From assembly GCA_900548695.1 (NCBI GenBank), contig URLC01000002.1, forward strand, positions 251,352 to 315,351: a DNA stretch of 64,000 nucleotides. Direction: 5' to 3'. The notes beneath the pieces are model-generated. The model did no database searches. It was given only the letters and a program-made list of their open reading frames with translations, and was not told where the DNA came from. This stretch comes from an uncultured Mycoplasmatota bacterium (GTDB lineage Bacteria > Bacillota_I > Bacilli_A > RF39 > UBA660). Positions 1 through 8,377 of the stretch are shown one piece after another (positions within the stretch are counted from its first letter, which is position 1; each line of letters starts with the position of its first letter). The position numbers and the translations under genes were made by a program.

Positions 1-264
1 GCTAATACAGATATTAATACGATTTTTGGTTCTGTTATTAATGAAAATTTATCTGATGAAGTTATCGTTACAGTAATTGCTACTGGATTTGATAAAAAAA
101 CAGCTCCAACAGAAGTAAAAGAGCCAGTATTTAGTAATGCTGCCCCAACTAGAAGAAGTCCAATGAAGGATGAGTATATAAAGCCGGAAGTATTAGATTC
201 TGGAGATTCGTCTGATGATGGAGACTTTGATTTACCTCCATTCTTAAGAGATAGAAATTATTAA
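1..264 (+). CDS. ftsZ: Cell division protein FtsZ, C-terminal part (5' end outside window)
   Basis: The window opens inside this frame (codons start at base 1). What remains covers the end of the GTPase fold, with the family's IFGxVINENLxDEV and TVIATGF stretches, then a variable linker and a C-terminal peptide ending DLPPFLRDRNY. That last peptide matches the FtsZ tail that binds membrane tethers such as FtsA and SepF. FtsZ is the tubulin-like protein that forms the division ring. The gene ends with TAA and is followed at once by a hairpin terminator. The identification is firm although only about 87 residues are visible. Confidence 0.93.
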   Translation, partial: ANTDINTIFGSVINENLSDEVIVTVIATGFDKKTAPTEVKEPVFSNAAPTRRSPMKDEYIKPEVLDSGDSSDDGDFDLPPFLRDRNY

Positions 265-266
265 AG

Positions 267-297
267 AGTTGATATAAATCATCAACTTTTTTTATTT
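267..297 (+). terminator. Terminator after ftsZ
   Basis: A 7-bp stem, AGTTGAT (267-273) with ATCAACT (281-287), and a 7-nt loop are followed by a run of T. It begins 3 nt after the ftsZ stop codon. Confidence 0.75.
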
Positions 298-326
298 TTG
301 CTGTTTTGTCTTACATCATGTATAAT
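298..326 (+). promoter_or_regulatory. Promoter of the membrane protein at 350
   Basis: TTGCTG (298-303), a 17-bp spacer, and TATAAT (321-326). It lies directly behind the ftsZ terminator and 24 nt ahead of the chosen start. Confidence 0.55.
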
Positions 327-349
327 TAGAATGTTAAAGGGTGATTTTT

Positions 350-1807
350 ATGGATGTCTTTGTAAAGAAAGAAAATAAACAGTCGTTGGTTCCAATTGTT
401 GGATTACTTATCGCATTTTTAGCTTTTTCTGTTGGAAGTTTTATTTATATTTTTCGTGATAATTTTATTGAAAGATTATTGAATAATTCCAGTCTATTTC
501 TTTTTGCTATTTTCTGTTTTGGATTTTCTATTTATGGTATCGTGCTTTTTTTTAAAAAACCAAAAAAATATTCAGCTAGATTATTATCTAAAGAATTAGA
601 AAACTATCATGGTCGTAAAATTTGGAATATGACTTTTGAAGTTTATAAAAAGGCTAAAAGAGATGATGATGTGGTTCCGACTAAGTATAGTTGTTTTACA
701 TATGATGATAATACGTTTCTTATTAACAATAACTATACTGTTTTTTTGAAAGAGCTTAATTGGGTTATTACTAGAGTCGAAGGTGGAGATAATCAAGCCG
801 TTGCGGTTCCTAATAGTACTATTATGCCTGTTTTTATTTTCATTTTGATAATTCTATCGTTTATGGAGCTTACTTGTTTATTTGCACTTTTTAAAGAAAA
901 TCATAAAATGATGTGGTTGTTTATGAATGGTTTGTTTTTATATCTTATAGGATATACTTTGAAGTTTTTCAAAGTATATGAGAAAGATAATAAACTATCT
1001 AATCATGTTGTTGATATTGGAGATACTGATACAAAATTAAAGCAATTTAATTACGATCATAAAAAAAGATTTAATCTTGTGATTATCGATTTGTTAAAGT
1101 ATGCATTAGCTATACCTGTTATTTGGATGATTATTTTTATCATAGTATTTGGTAATTTCTCATTTAGTTATTTTGTGTGGGGCCTTGTTTTGTCTTCGAT
1201 ACCAGAGTTTATGATTATTCTTCTTATCATCTATTATATTGGTTATGATAAACGATTGTTGAAAAGAAAAAAAATTAATACATATGAAATAGCCAATTTA
1301 TCTAATATTTTTAAATTTGATATCATGTGTTCTGGCAGTGATACTTTTTCTAAGTATCTAGTGGTTGATTCTTCTAATAATAATTTAATTTATTTTATTG
1401 AGCGTACTGGTTTTTTTAGAAATAAGTATATTGTTTATTCTTTTGATGGTAATATAGTAGCTAGGATAGATAGAAAGATTTCCTCTTTTACTTCGTCTTT
1501 TGTTGTGATGATAAACCATGGTATATCTTATCGTGTTAGATTAAAAAATAATTATTTAAAGGGAAATTATGAAATCTTAGGATTAGATGGTTATTTAATA
1601 GAGGGAAATTATAATGGAAATGCTGCTATTTTGAATCAAAATAAGCAGATTATGGCATATATTATGAAAAAAAATAATGGCTTGTTTAAGTTGAATAGTA
1701 GAGAAGTACAGTTAAATGGTTGTTATAATAATATACATTTTATTTTGTTATCTTTTTGTGTAACTGTAAGCATGGAAAATATTGCTTATTTTTTACACAA
1801 TAATTAG
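350..1807 (+). CDS. Multi-pass membrane protein with a possible LURP-one/tubby-like C-terminal domain
   Basis: I do not recognise this as a named protein. The frame can be read from a GTG at 341, but AAAGGGTGA at 335-343 is best placed for the ATG at 350, giving 485 residues. Six hydrophobic segments are visible: two near residues 15-70, two near 160-210 and two near 245-300. The last 160 or so residues are soluble and rich in short beta-strand-like stretches with repeated D-G/N turns (DSSNNNLIYFIE, SFDGNIVARI, LDGYLIEGN), ending in a hydrophobic strand. That layout resembles LURP-one-related or tubby C-terminal-like barrels, some of which are joined to membrane segments in bacteria. This last point is my inference from the pattern and needs a profile search. 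The gene is monocistronic. Confidence 0.8.
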   Translation: MDVFVKKENKQSLVPIVGLLIAFLAFSVGSFIYIFRDNFIERLLNNSSLFLFAIFCFGFSIYGIVLFFKKPKKYSARLLSKELENYHGRKIWNMTFEVYKKAKRDDDVVPTKYSCFTYDDNTFLINNNYTVFLKELNWVITRVEGGDNQAVAVPNSTIMPVFIFILIILSFMELTCLFALFKENHKMMWLFMNGLFLYLIGYTLKFFKVYEKDNKLSNHVVDIGDTDTKLKQFNYDHKKRFNLVIIDLLKYALAIPVIWMIIFIIVFGNFSFSYFVWGLVLSSIPEFMIILLIIYYIGYDKRLLKRKKINTYEIANLSNIFKFDIMCSGSDTFSKYLVVDSSNNNLIYFIERTGFFRNKYIVYSFDGNIVARIDRKISSFTSSFVVMINHGISYRVRLKNNYLKGNYEILGLDGYLIEGNYNGNAAILNQNKQIMAYIMKKNNGLFKLNSREVQLNGCYNNIHFILLSFCVTVSMENIAYFLHNN

Positions 1808-1855
1808 TAAGGTTTTCGTAGTGTATTTTAAAATTAGGTTTACTAATTTATATTG

Positions 1856-1894
1856 AAAAAAAAGAATTGTTTATATAAACAATTCTTTTTTTTT
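1856..1894. terminator. Bidirectional terminator between convergent genes
   Basis: GAATTGTTT (1864-1872) pairs with AAACAATTC (1877-1885) around a 4-nt loop. Eight A on the left and nine T on the right let it serve the membrane protein on + and arginase on -. Confidence 0.85.
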
Positions 1895-1911
1895 ATAAAA
1901 TATGTATAGTT

Positions 1912-2814
1912 TTAGTATTTTTTTTCAATAATTTTTCCTTTATTTTCTACAGCTCTAATCATTTGGGCTAATAAGTTTACTGCGATTTGTTCTGTTTTTC
2001 TATTTTCATCACGTAATGGATTAAACTCTACTAAATCATAAGATAAAATTTTATTTATATGTTTAATTAGATATTCGTTTATTTTCATGGCTTCTTCTTC
2101 ACTGATTCCATCAAATTCTGGAATAGAAACTCCTGGTGCTACTTCTGGGTCGATGATATCTAAGTCGAAACTAACATGAATTCCTTCAGTCCTCTCACCG
2201 GCAATTTTAAAGGCTTCATCTAAGACAACATCAATACCTTTTTCTTTAATATCTTCTGTTGTAAAGACCGTAAGACCAGAATATTTGATGTTATCTTTTT
2301 CCCAATCATCAATACTTCTGGCGCCAACTACTACTGCTTTCGCAGGTTGGATTATTTTTCCATCATGATAATACCTAAGTTCGTGTGTTTTATAACCAGT
2401 GATAGCTGCTAATGGTAGGCCATGGATATTTCCACTAACTGTTGTTTCAAAAGTATTGTAATCAGTGTGAGCATCAATCCAAACTATTCCAATATTTTCA
2501 TGAACTTTGGCACTAGCTAGAGCACTTGCTATTGCAATAGAGTGATCTCCACCAATTGTGATTGGGAAATAACCATCTTTTACTTTGGCTAAGATATTTT
2601 TATATAATTGAGTATTAAATTTTTCTATTTCATATTCGTTTTTACGTCGGTCTGAAAGGTTTCTACTTTTAATTATATTTTCGTCTTGAATAAGAGAAAT
2701 ACTTTCACCTTTATAAAAATCTTTTAAGTCATTCATTAATTGAATTGGTCCTAAATGAGTTCCATCGATGTGAACTCCTAGGTCGCTTCCTGCGCCTACT
2801 ACAAATGTTTTCAT
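1912..2814 (-). CDS. rocF: Arginase
   Basis: A ureohydrolase that should cleave L-arginine to ornithine and urea at a binuclear manganese site in the cytoplasm. Metal-binding signatures are in order: GGDHS near residue 88, DAHTDYN near 113, SFDLDIIDP near 218 and VEFNP near 263. The stretch SGNIHGLPL favours arginase over agmatinase. The frame could begin with a GTG at 2823, but AGGGTGA just upstream points to the ATG at 2814, giving 300 residues, the usual length. It is transcribed alone, away from murE. The family assignment is firm; the exact substrate (arginine rather than agmatine or formiminoglutamate) is an inference from the motif. Confidence 0.88.
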   Translation of the reverse strand: MKTFVVGAGSDLGVHIDGTHLGPIQLMNDLKDFYKGESISLIQDENIIKSRNLSDRRKNEYEIEKFNTQLYKNILAKVKDGYFPITIGGDHSIAIASALASAKVHENIGIVWIDAHTDYNTFETTVSGNIHGLPLAAITGYKTHELRYYHDGKIIQPAKAVVVGARSIDDWEKDNIKYSGLTVFTTEDIKEKGIDVVLDEAFKIAGERTEGIHVSFDLDIIDPEVAPGVSIPEFDGISEEEAMKINEYLIKHINKILSYDLVEFNPLRDENRKTEQIAVNLLAQMIRAVENKGKIIEKKY

Positions 2815-2831
2815 AAATTTCACCCTATTAC

Positions 2832-2860
2832 ATTTTAAAATATATTATTTGATATATCAA
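2832..2860 (-). promoter_or_regulatory. Promoter of arginase
   Basis: On the minus strand, TTGATA (2860-2855), a 17-bp spacer and TAAAAT (2837-2832). A separate TATAAT at 2893-2898 faces murE, so the gap is a divergent promoter region. Confidence 0.55.
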
Positions 2861-2915
2861 GAAAAAGTCTTTTTTTTTATGGGTGTTTACTGTATAATTG
2901 TTATGGGTGAATGAT

Positions 2916-4364
2916 ATGAAGAAGTTAAGCGAATTATATCCTGGGGTTAGTCAGGATGTTATGATTAAGGCTATTAAAATTAATTCAAAAGAATGTAGTG
3001 AAGGAGATTTATTTGTTTGTACCATGGGTGTTACGGCAGATAGACACGATTTTATTGATGATGCAGTTAAACACGGAGCGAGTGCTGTTATTGTTAGTCG
3101 TGATGTTTCTGAAAATAGAGTACCAGTCATCAAAGTTCCTGATACTAATCGTGAACTTCCTTACTTATGTCAAAAATTTTATGATTATCCAGATCAAAAA
3201 TTAAAAGTAATTGGATTAACGGGAACGGATGGTAAAACTTCAACTGCGACTATTGTCCAAACTTTAATTGGTAGTGATTTATGTGGTTATATAGGTACCA
3301 ATGGTAGAAGTTGTGCTAAATTTACAGGTGATAATCCTAATACTACGCCGGATACTCATTTACTTTACTCATATTTTAGAGAATTTTTAGATTGTGGGTG
3401 TAAATATGTAGCCATGGAGGCAAGTAGTGAAGCTTTTTTTCGTAAACGTTTAGAAATTTTGGATTTTGATTTAAGTATTTTTACTAATATTACATCAGAA
3501 CATTTAAATATTCATGGTAGTTTTGAAAATTATGTGCAATGCAAGTTGCAATTGTTTAGACAAACTAAAAAGGATGGTTTTTGTGTATTAAATATGGATG
3601 ATCCTTATTATTTAACAGTTAGAGAAGCTTGCCAAGGACAAGTTGTTACTTATGGTAAAGGAGAAGATGCAACTTTACAAATTGTTGATTTTAAACTTTA
3701 TCCAACACATACGCTTATTCATTTTAAATATAATGGTGAATCTATTGAGGTTGATAGTCCTTTACTTGGGGATTTTAATGTTTATAATTTAGCAGGTGGA
3801 CTTTTAGGAGCAATTATGATTGGAGTTCCTTTAGAGCAAGCTTTAGCTAGAATTAAAAATATTAAAATTAGTGGGCGGCTTGATTTATTAACGACTAATA
3901 CCCCTTATTATGTAATGGTTGATTATGCTCATACCCCAAATGGTATTTCAAAACTTCTAAATTTTGTTCATACTCTAGATATTAATCGTAGTATTGTAGT
4001 CATTGGGCAAGCGGGCGAAAGAGACTATATCAAGAGATCACAGGTAGGAGAAGTAGTTGTTAAAAATGCAACGCATGCGATTTTTACTTATGAGGATCCT
4101 AGAAGTGAGGATCCACAGGCGATTTGTGATGATATTGTTAAAACAATTAAGGATACTTATCATAATTATGAAATTGTTGTTGATAGACGTGAAGCTATTC
4201 AAAAAGCTATTGATATGGCTGATGTAAAGGATATGGTTTTAATATTAGGTAAGGGAAATGAGACTTATCAGAAATTAAAGACAGAAACAATTTATTTTAA
4301 TGATGAAGAAGAAGCATATCAAGCGGTTGCGAACCGAAAAATTAAAGAAGGAGTTACTAATTAG
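2916..4364 (+). CDS. murE: UDP-N-acetylmuramyl-tripeptide synthetase MurE
   Basis: An ATP-dependent ligase that adds the third amino acid to the peptidoglycan precursor in the cytoplasm. The Mur ligase P-loop TGTDGKTS lies near residue 102, followed by TTPDT, the NITSEHLNIHGS stretch, YAHTPN and GQAGERD. At the place of the family's DNPR motif it reads EDPR, so the arginine that contacts meso-diaminopimelate in DAP-specific enzymes is kept. That suggests, but does not prove, a DAP-type wall. The longest frame starts with TTG at 2898; the ATG at 2916 sits 5 nt after GGGTGA and is preferred (482 residues, normal length). The stop codon lies inside the downstream terminator. Confidence 0.93.
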   Translation: MKKLSELYPGVSQDVMIKAIKINSKECSEGDLFVCTMGVTADRHDFIDDAVKHGASAVIVSRDVSENRVPVIKVPDTNRELPYLCQKFYDYPDQKLKVIGLTGTDGKTSTATIVQTLIGSDLCGYIGTNGRSCAKFTGDNPNTTPDTHLLYSYFREFLDCGCKYVAMEASSEAFFRKRLEILDFDLSIFTNITSEHLNIHGSFENYVQCKLQLFRQTKKDGFCVLNMDDPYYLTVREACQGQVVTYGKGEDATLQIVDFKLYPTHTLIHFKYNGESIEVDSPLLGDFNVYNLAGGLLGAIMIGVPLEQALARIKNIKISGRLDLLTTNTPYYVMVDYAHTPNGISKLLNFVHTLDINRSIVVIGQAGERDYIKRSQVGEVVVKNATHAIFTYEDPRSEDPQAICDDIVKTIKDTYHNYEIVVDRREAIQKAIDMADVKDMVLILGKGNETYQKLKTETIYFNDEEEAYQAVANRKIKEGVTN

Positions 4365-4379
4365 TAGCTTTTTTTTTGT
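4352..4379 (+). terminator. Terminator overlapping the end of murE
   Basis: AGTTACTA (4352-4359) pairs with TAGTAGCT (4362-4369), one G-U pair, then a long T-run. The murE stop codon is part of the hairpin. TATAAT follows at 4388-4393 for the next gene. Confidence 0.75.
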
Positions 4380-4416
4380 TTTTTTACTATAATAAGTGTC
4401 GTTTGAGGTGATGGAG

Positions 4417-5085
4417 ATGGATAAGGTATTGGAAGATAAAAATTTATGTAAAGCATGTGGTGGCCGCTGCTGTAAAAAGAGTGGATGTGATTATAGTGCT
4501 TCTGATTTTTTAAATATAAAGCGAGAAGTAATACTTAAGATATTAGAAACAGGCGAAGTATCTGTTGTTGCTACTTTTGATTTTAAAAAGGTAAGACATG
4601 GGAAATTAATTGCGACTCCTTTTTTGTATTTAAGAGCTAGGAATAAAGGTCGTGACGTTATTGATTTACTTTCTATCAAAACTGGCTGTTTAATGTTAAC
4701 AGATGAAGGGTGTAGTTATAATTTTCAGAATCGTCCTACTGGTGGAGTTAATTTAGTTCCTATGGCAAATGGTAAATGCTATCCTGATAAAAATCCTTTA
4801 GAGATTGTTGAAACATGGAAACCTTATCAAAAGTTACTTGGGCAAATGGTTAAAAGATTTTCAGGATATAGTGTCGATCAAAAAATTAGACTTGATTTTA
4901 TGCAGTTATTAGCCGAAATAGATAACGGAAAATTGGACGAAGTGTATGAGTTAGAGAAAAAAGATATGCAAGGATTTTTACCTTTACTGGTTATGGCATA
5001 TCCAGAAGTTTTGGATCAATATATTCAAAAAAGTACTAGTCATACCATCAAAGCAGTTTCCTATCCTAAAGTCAAGAAAAAGTAA
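4417..5085 (+). CDS. YkgJ-like cysteine-cluster protein
   Basis: A soluble protein of 222 residues with eight clustered cysteines: CxxCxxxCC at 11-19, C24, C91, C99 and C121. The spacing, together with the GCLMLTDEGC and NRPTGG stretches, matches the YkgJ/Fliw-like zinc- or iron-binding cysteine-cluster family (CxxCxGxCC followed by GC...C...RP). No reaction is firmly known for the family. The long frame can start at GTG 4396 or ATG 4411, but GAGGTGAT at 4405-4412 points to the ATG at 4417. It stands alone between murE and vanZ with a TATAAT box at 4388-4393. Function unknown; metal binding is inferred from the cysteines. Confidence 0.75.
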   Translation: MDKVLEDKNLCKACGGRCCKKSGCDYSASDFLNIKREVILKILETGEVSVVATFDFKKVRHGKLIATPFLYLRARNKGRDVIDLLSIKTGCLMLTDEGCSYNFQNRPTGGVNLVPMANGKCYPDKNPLEIVETWKPYQKLLGQMVKRFSGYSVDQKIRLDFMQLLAEIDNGKLDEVYELEKKDMQGFLPLLVMAYPEVLDQYIQKSTSHTIKAVSYPKVKKK

Positions 5086-5116
5086 GATATCAAAAATAGC
5101 TTTTCTTTTTATTTTG

Positions 5117-5125
5117 TGATATTAT
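5117..5125 (+). promoter_or_regulatory. Extended -10 before vanZ
   Basis: TG-a-TATTAT, 6 nt ahead of the AGGTGAT ribosome site. No clear -35 is visible. Confidence 0.5.
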
Positions 5126-5145
5126 TTATGTAGGTGATTTTTCTG

Positions 5146-5610
5146 ATGAAAAAGATTATTAAGGCAATTTTGGTAATTATTTGTATGATTTCTATCTTTT
5201 CTTTTTCAGAAGATACAGGGGTTGAGTCTACCAAAAAAAGCGATACTGTTATATTGGGAGTATCTGAAATTTTTGGTTTTGATCATTTATCTAAAAAAGA
5301 GCAGCAATTTATTATAGATATTTTTGTTGTACCAGTGCGGAAAAGTGCTCATTTTATTATTTATTTTGTTTTGGGTTTATTGCTCATTAGTTTTTTTAAA
5401 GAATTTTCTTATCCAATTAAAAAATTAGTTTTTTTATCCATATTTTTGGCGTTTTTATATGCAATTAGTGATGAAGTGCATCAATTATTTGTTGTAGGAC
5501 GTAGTGGTAGAGTAGTGGATGTTTTTATAGATACTTTGGGGGCTAGTACAAGTGTTTTTATTTATACTTTTATATTTAGAAAAAGGTTAAAGGAGAGTTA
5601 TCATGAGTAA
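5146..5610 (+). CDS. VanZ-family membrane protein
   Basis: A small integral membrane protein of 154 residues with four hydrophobic segments. The VanZ signatures are present: RKSAHFIIYFVLG near the middle and SDEVHQLFVVGRSGRVVDVFIDTLG in two conserved blocks near the end. VanZ proteins are linked to low-level teicoplanin resistance and to envelope functions, but their biochemical role is not settled. AGGTGAT at 5132-5138 decides the ATG at 5146 over the GTG at 5134. The next gene, a lipid-carbohydrate flippase, overlaps its end by 8 nt, so the two are surely co-transcribed and likely both act at the cell envelope. Confidence 0.85.
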   Translation: MKKIIKAILVIICMISIFSFSEDTGVESTKKSDTVILGVSEIFGFDHLSKKEQQFIIDIFVVPVRKSAHFIIYFVLGLLLISFFKEFSYPIKKLVFLSIFLAFLYAISDEVHQLFVVGRSGRVVDVFIDTLGASTSVFIYTFIFRKRLKESYHE

Positions 5611-7018
5611 AAAGAAAGAGTTAATGAAAAATACAATTATTATTTTTATGGGTAAGGTATGTACACAATTAATTTCATTTTTACTATTACCACTTTATAC
5701 TAGCTATTTGTTGACAGAAGAGTATGGTTTTGTTGATCTTGTTACTACCTATGTTACACTTATTGTGCCAATTATTACTATGGAACTTGAAATGAGTGTT
5801 TTTAGGTATTTGGTTGACTGTCGAAAAGATGAGAAAGAAAAGAAGAAAATATTTAGTAATAATTTTATTATATTGTTAGTATCATTAGCTTTATTTATTG
5901 TTTTATATTTAGTGGTAACTTGTTTTTGGAAGTTTGATTATTGTTATCTTATTTTATTTGATATTATTATTTGTACTTTTTCTGGAAACTTTTTACAAAT
6001 TACTAGAGGAGTAGGGAGAACACTAGATTATGCAATTAGTTGCATTATTACAGGAGTTACTACGATTCTTCTTAATATTTTGTTGATTGTTGTTTTTAAA
6101 TTAGGTGCTTTTGGTATGATTACTTCTATGGCTTTAGCTAATGGACTTGGTGCTGTTTATTTATTTATAAGACTTAAAATGTGGCAATATATTGACTTTA
6201 AAAAGAAAGATAAAAAACTTATTAAAGAAATGTATAAATATTCTATTCCATTAGTACCTAATGGTATTAGTTGGTGGATTGTAAATGTATCTGATAGATC
6301 AATTATCACGGCAGTTTTGGGTACAGCAGCTAATGGTATTTATGCAGTTAGTAATAAATTTCCGACAATCTTATCAAGTTTATTAGGTATTTTTAATTTA
6401 TCTTGGAGTGAGTCCGCTGCTTTACATGTGAATAGTCCAGATAGAGATCAGTTTTTTTCAGAAGTATCTAATACAGTTACTAAGTTATTTACCTGTTTAG
6501 GAGTTGGAATGATTTCATGTATGCCATTTGTTTTTCCAATTTTAATTAATAAAAATTATAATGATGCTTATAATTATATTCCTATATTGGTTTTAGGATC
6601 TGTTTTTAATGTTATTATTTGTTTATATAGTGCTTTATATATCGCAAAGAAAATGACAAAGCAGGTCGCTACTACTTCTATTATTGGTGCTATTATTAAT
6701 ATTATTATTAATGTAGTGCTTATTAAATATTTAGGACTTTATGCAGCAGCTTTATCTACTGCTATATCTTATTTCATCATGATGGTTTATCGCCATTTTG
6801 ATTTAAAAAAATATATGAGGATTACTTATGAAAAAGGTCTTTTAATGAAGACAATTCTTATTTTTACTTTCGCTATGATTCTTTATTATCAACATAATAT
6901 TTATTTAGATATTTTAAATTTAGTTGTTGTGGTTATCTATTCTATTTTGATGAATAAAGACTTTTTAGTGTCTAGTTATAAGACGGTTGTTTCAAAAGTA
7001 TTTCGTAAGAGTGTCTAA
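5603..7018 (+). CDS. MOP-superfamily flippase (polysaccharide/lipid exporter)
   Basis: A 471-residue membrane protein with about 14 hydrophobic helices. It belongs to the polysaccharide biosynthesis (Wzx/MurJ-like) branch of the MOP superfamily: an N-terminal amphipathic start, the LLLPLYTSYLLTEEYGFVDL stretch in helix 1-2, and a YSIPLVPNGISWWIVNVSDR block that matches the family's start of the second half. It should move a lipid-linked sugar across the membrane. RBS AAAGGAGAG precedes the ATG. It overlaps vanZ by 8 nt. No glycosyltransferases lie nearby, so the cargo is unknown; a MurJ role cannot be excluded. Confidence 0.8.
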   Translation: MSKKKELMKNTIIIFMGKVCTQLISFLLLPLYTSYLLTEEYGFVDLVTTYVTLIVPIITMELEMSVFRYLVDCRKDEKEKKKIFSNNFIILLVSLALFIVLYLVVTCFWKFDYCYLILFDIIICTFSGNFLQITRGVGRTLDYAISCIITGVTTILLNILLIVVFKLGAFGMITSMALANGLGAVYLFIRLKMWQYIDFKKKDKKLIKEMYKYSIPLVPNGISWWIVNVSDRSIITAVLGTAANGIYAVSNKFPTILSSLLGIFNLSWSESAALHVNSPDRDQFFSEVSNTVTKLFTCLGVGMISCMPFVFPILINKNYNDAYNYIPILVLGSVFNVIICLYSALYIAKKMTKQVATTSIIGAIINIIINVVLIKYLGLYAAALSTAISYFIMMVYRHFDLKKYMRITYEKGLLMKTILIFTFAMILYYQHNIYLDILNLVVVVIYSILMNKDFLVSSYKTVVSKVFRKSV

Positions 7019-7039
7019 TATTTTGAGAGGAGGTCATTT

Positions 7040-7558
7040 ATGAAGTTAGAAGATGATATCCGTTTATTAAAACTTAAGAAAGAATGTTTATTAGCTGCTA
7101 ATTCTTATAATGATAAAGTTTTAAATGATTATAGAAGAAAACATGAGGTACTTGAAAATAAAAGGTTAGAGGAAGTTAATCACTTAGGAAAATTAGAAAT
7201 ATTAAGTAAAAGGCAGGATAGCGTTTGTAGGGATACTTGTTCTACCGTTTTAGTTTTTACATCAGGCTTTACTGTTTCTGATTTGGTTATCAATCACAGT
7301 TTGACTTCCAATGTTTTTACAACAGCAATAGGAACTATTACTTGTAGTTTATTGATTCTTTTTAGGAATAGCTTTTATTTTAAGTTAAAAAAAGAGATGG
7401 AATTTGGTGATTTATTGGATTTTGATACAGAATGTTATGATACAAAAGAACAGTTAAAGGGAAATAGAAGTGGATACCATTCATTGATGATAAGAGGAAA
7501 CCATATGAAACAAGCCCTTTTTGATATTAATAATAAAATAGCGGTTAAGAGGCGTTAA
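7040..7558 (+). CDS. Unknown protein: coiled-coil, two membrane segments
   Basis: I do not recognise this 172-residue protein. Residues 1-60 are highly charged and look helical (KL, EN, RR repeats), suggesting a coiled coil. Two hydrophobic segments follow near residues 66-84 and 90-110, then a charged soluble tail. The N- and C-terminal parts would lie on the same side of the membrane. It has a perfect AGGAGG ribosome site and follows the flippase by 21 nt without a terminator, so it is probably the third gene of the vanZ-flippase operon. Confidence 0.7.
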   Translation: MKLEDDIRLLKLKKECLLAANSYNDKVLNDYRRKHEVLENKRLEEVNHLGKLEILSKRQDSVCRDTCSTVLVFTSGFTVSDLVINHSLTSNVFTTAIGTITCSLLILFRNSFYFKLKKEMEFGDLLDFDTECYDTKEQLKGNRSGYHSLMIRGNHMKQALFDINNKIAVKRR

Positions 7559-7587
7559 AAACTTTTATAAAATGACAAAAAGAAACA

Positions 7588-7593
7588 TATAAT
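7588..7593 (+). promoter_or_regulatory. -10 box before the sigK-like gene
   Basis: TATAAT 4 nt ahead of AGGTGAT (7599-7605). No strong -35. No mother-cell-type promoter was recognised by eye. Confidence 0.4.
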
Positions 7594-7608
7594 TACATAG
7601 GTGATTAT

Positions 7609-8310
7609 ATGTTTTTTCAACTTTTTTCTATGTTAAAAGATATTTTATGTTTTACAGGTTCTTATTCCAATGAGGTGTTTCCAGAACCACTTAGTACTAA
7701 AGAGGAAGAAGAATATATTTTGTTAAAAGAACAAGGCGACAAAGTAGCAAGAAATAAACTTATTGAACATAATTTAAGACTTGTTGCACATATTGTAAAG
7801 AAGTTTGATAGTCATCCTAATGATACGGATGATTTAATTAGTATTGGAACGATAGGACTTATTAAAGGGGTGGATAGTTTTTCTAGTAGTAAAGGAGTTA
7901 AAATTACTACTTATTGTGCTAGATGTATTGAAAATGAAATTTTGATGTATTTTAGGAGTAATAATAAATATAGTAGGGATGTATCTATTAATGAAGCAGT
8001 TGGGTTTGATAAAGATGGTAATGAAATTGCGATACAAGATGTATTAAAGTCTCCAAAACCGGATTTTGTTGAGGATATCAATATGAAAAACCATATTGTA
8101 CTTTTAAAAAAGTATATGAATATTTTATTGCCAAGAGAAAAAGAAATTTTAATAGAACGATATGGTCTTAATAATCAGGAAGAAAAAACACAAAAAGAAA
8201 TAGCAAAAAAATTACATATTTCTAGGAGTTATGTTTCTAGAATTGAAAAACGGGCACTTACTAAAATTTTACGTGAATTTATTAAAGATAAGCAGTATGA
8301 TAAGGAGTAA
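7609..8310 (+). CDS. sigK: Sigma factor of the SigK type
   Basis: A 233-residue sigma-70 family factor. Region 2 is clear (IEHNLRLVAHIVKKF, DLISIGTIGLIKGV, TTYCARCIENEILMYFR), as is region 4 (LLPREKEILIERYGL, EKTQKEIAKKLHISRSYVSRIEKRAL). From memory of Bacillus SigK these blocks and the PLS start match it more closely than SigE or SigF. The N-terminus, about 18 mostly hydrophobic residues ending with Ser-Tyr before FPEPLS, looks like the pro-sequence that SpoIVFB removes from pro-SigK; the Ser-Tyr junction is at the same place within one residue. In spore formers SigK is the late mother-cell factor. Whether this organism sporulates cannot be seen here, so a reassigned role is possible. It is followed by its own small gap and is probably monocistronic. 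Confidence 0.82.
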   Translation: MFFQLFSMLKDILCFTGSYSNEVFPEPLSTKEEEEYILLKEQGDKVARNKLIEHNLRLVAHIVKKFDSHPNDTDDLISIGTIGLIKGVDSFSSSKGVKITTYCARCIENEILMYFRSNNKYSRDVSINEAVGFDKDGNEIAIQDVLKSPKPDFVEDINMKNHIVLLKKYMNILLPREKEILIERYGLNNQEEKTQKEIAKKLHISRSYVSRIEKRALTKILREFIKDKQYDKE

Positions 8311-8327
8311 TTGTGGTAAAATATAAA

Positions 8328-8356
8328 TAGACAGGTATAATCAAGTGAGATATAAT
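8328..8356 (+). promoter_or_regulatory. Promoter of the polysaccharide deacetylase
   Basis: TAGACA (8328-8333), 17-bp spacer, TATAAT (8351-8356). It overlaps the upstream extension of the open frame and so supports the ATG at 8378. Confidence 0.6.
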
Positions 8357-8377
8357 TATATTAATGGGAGTGGTATT

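Noticed and set aside
5086..5116. Terminator after the YkgJ-like gene
   Set aside because: T-rich tail is present but no stem of convincing length was found.
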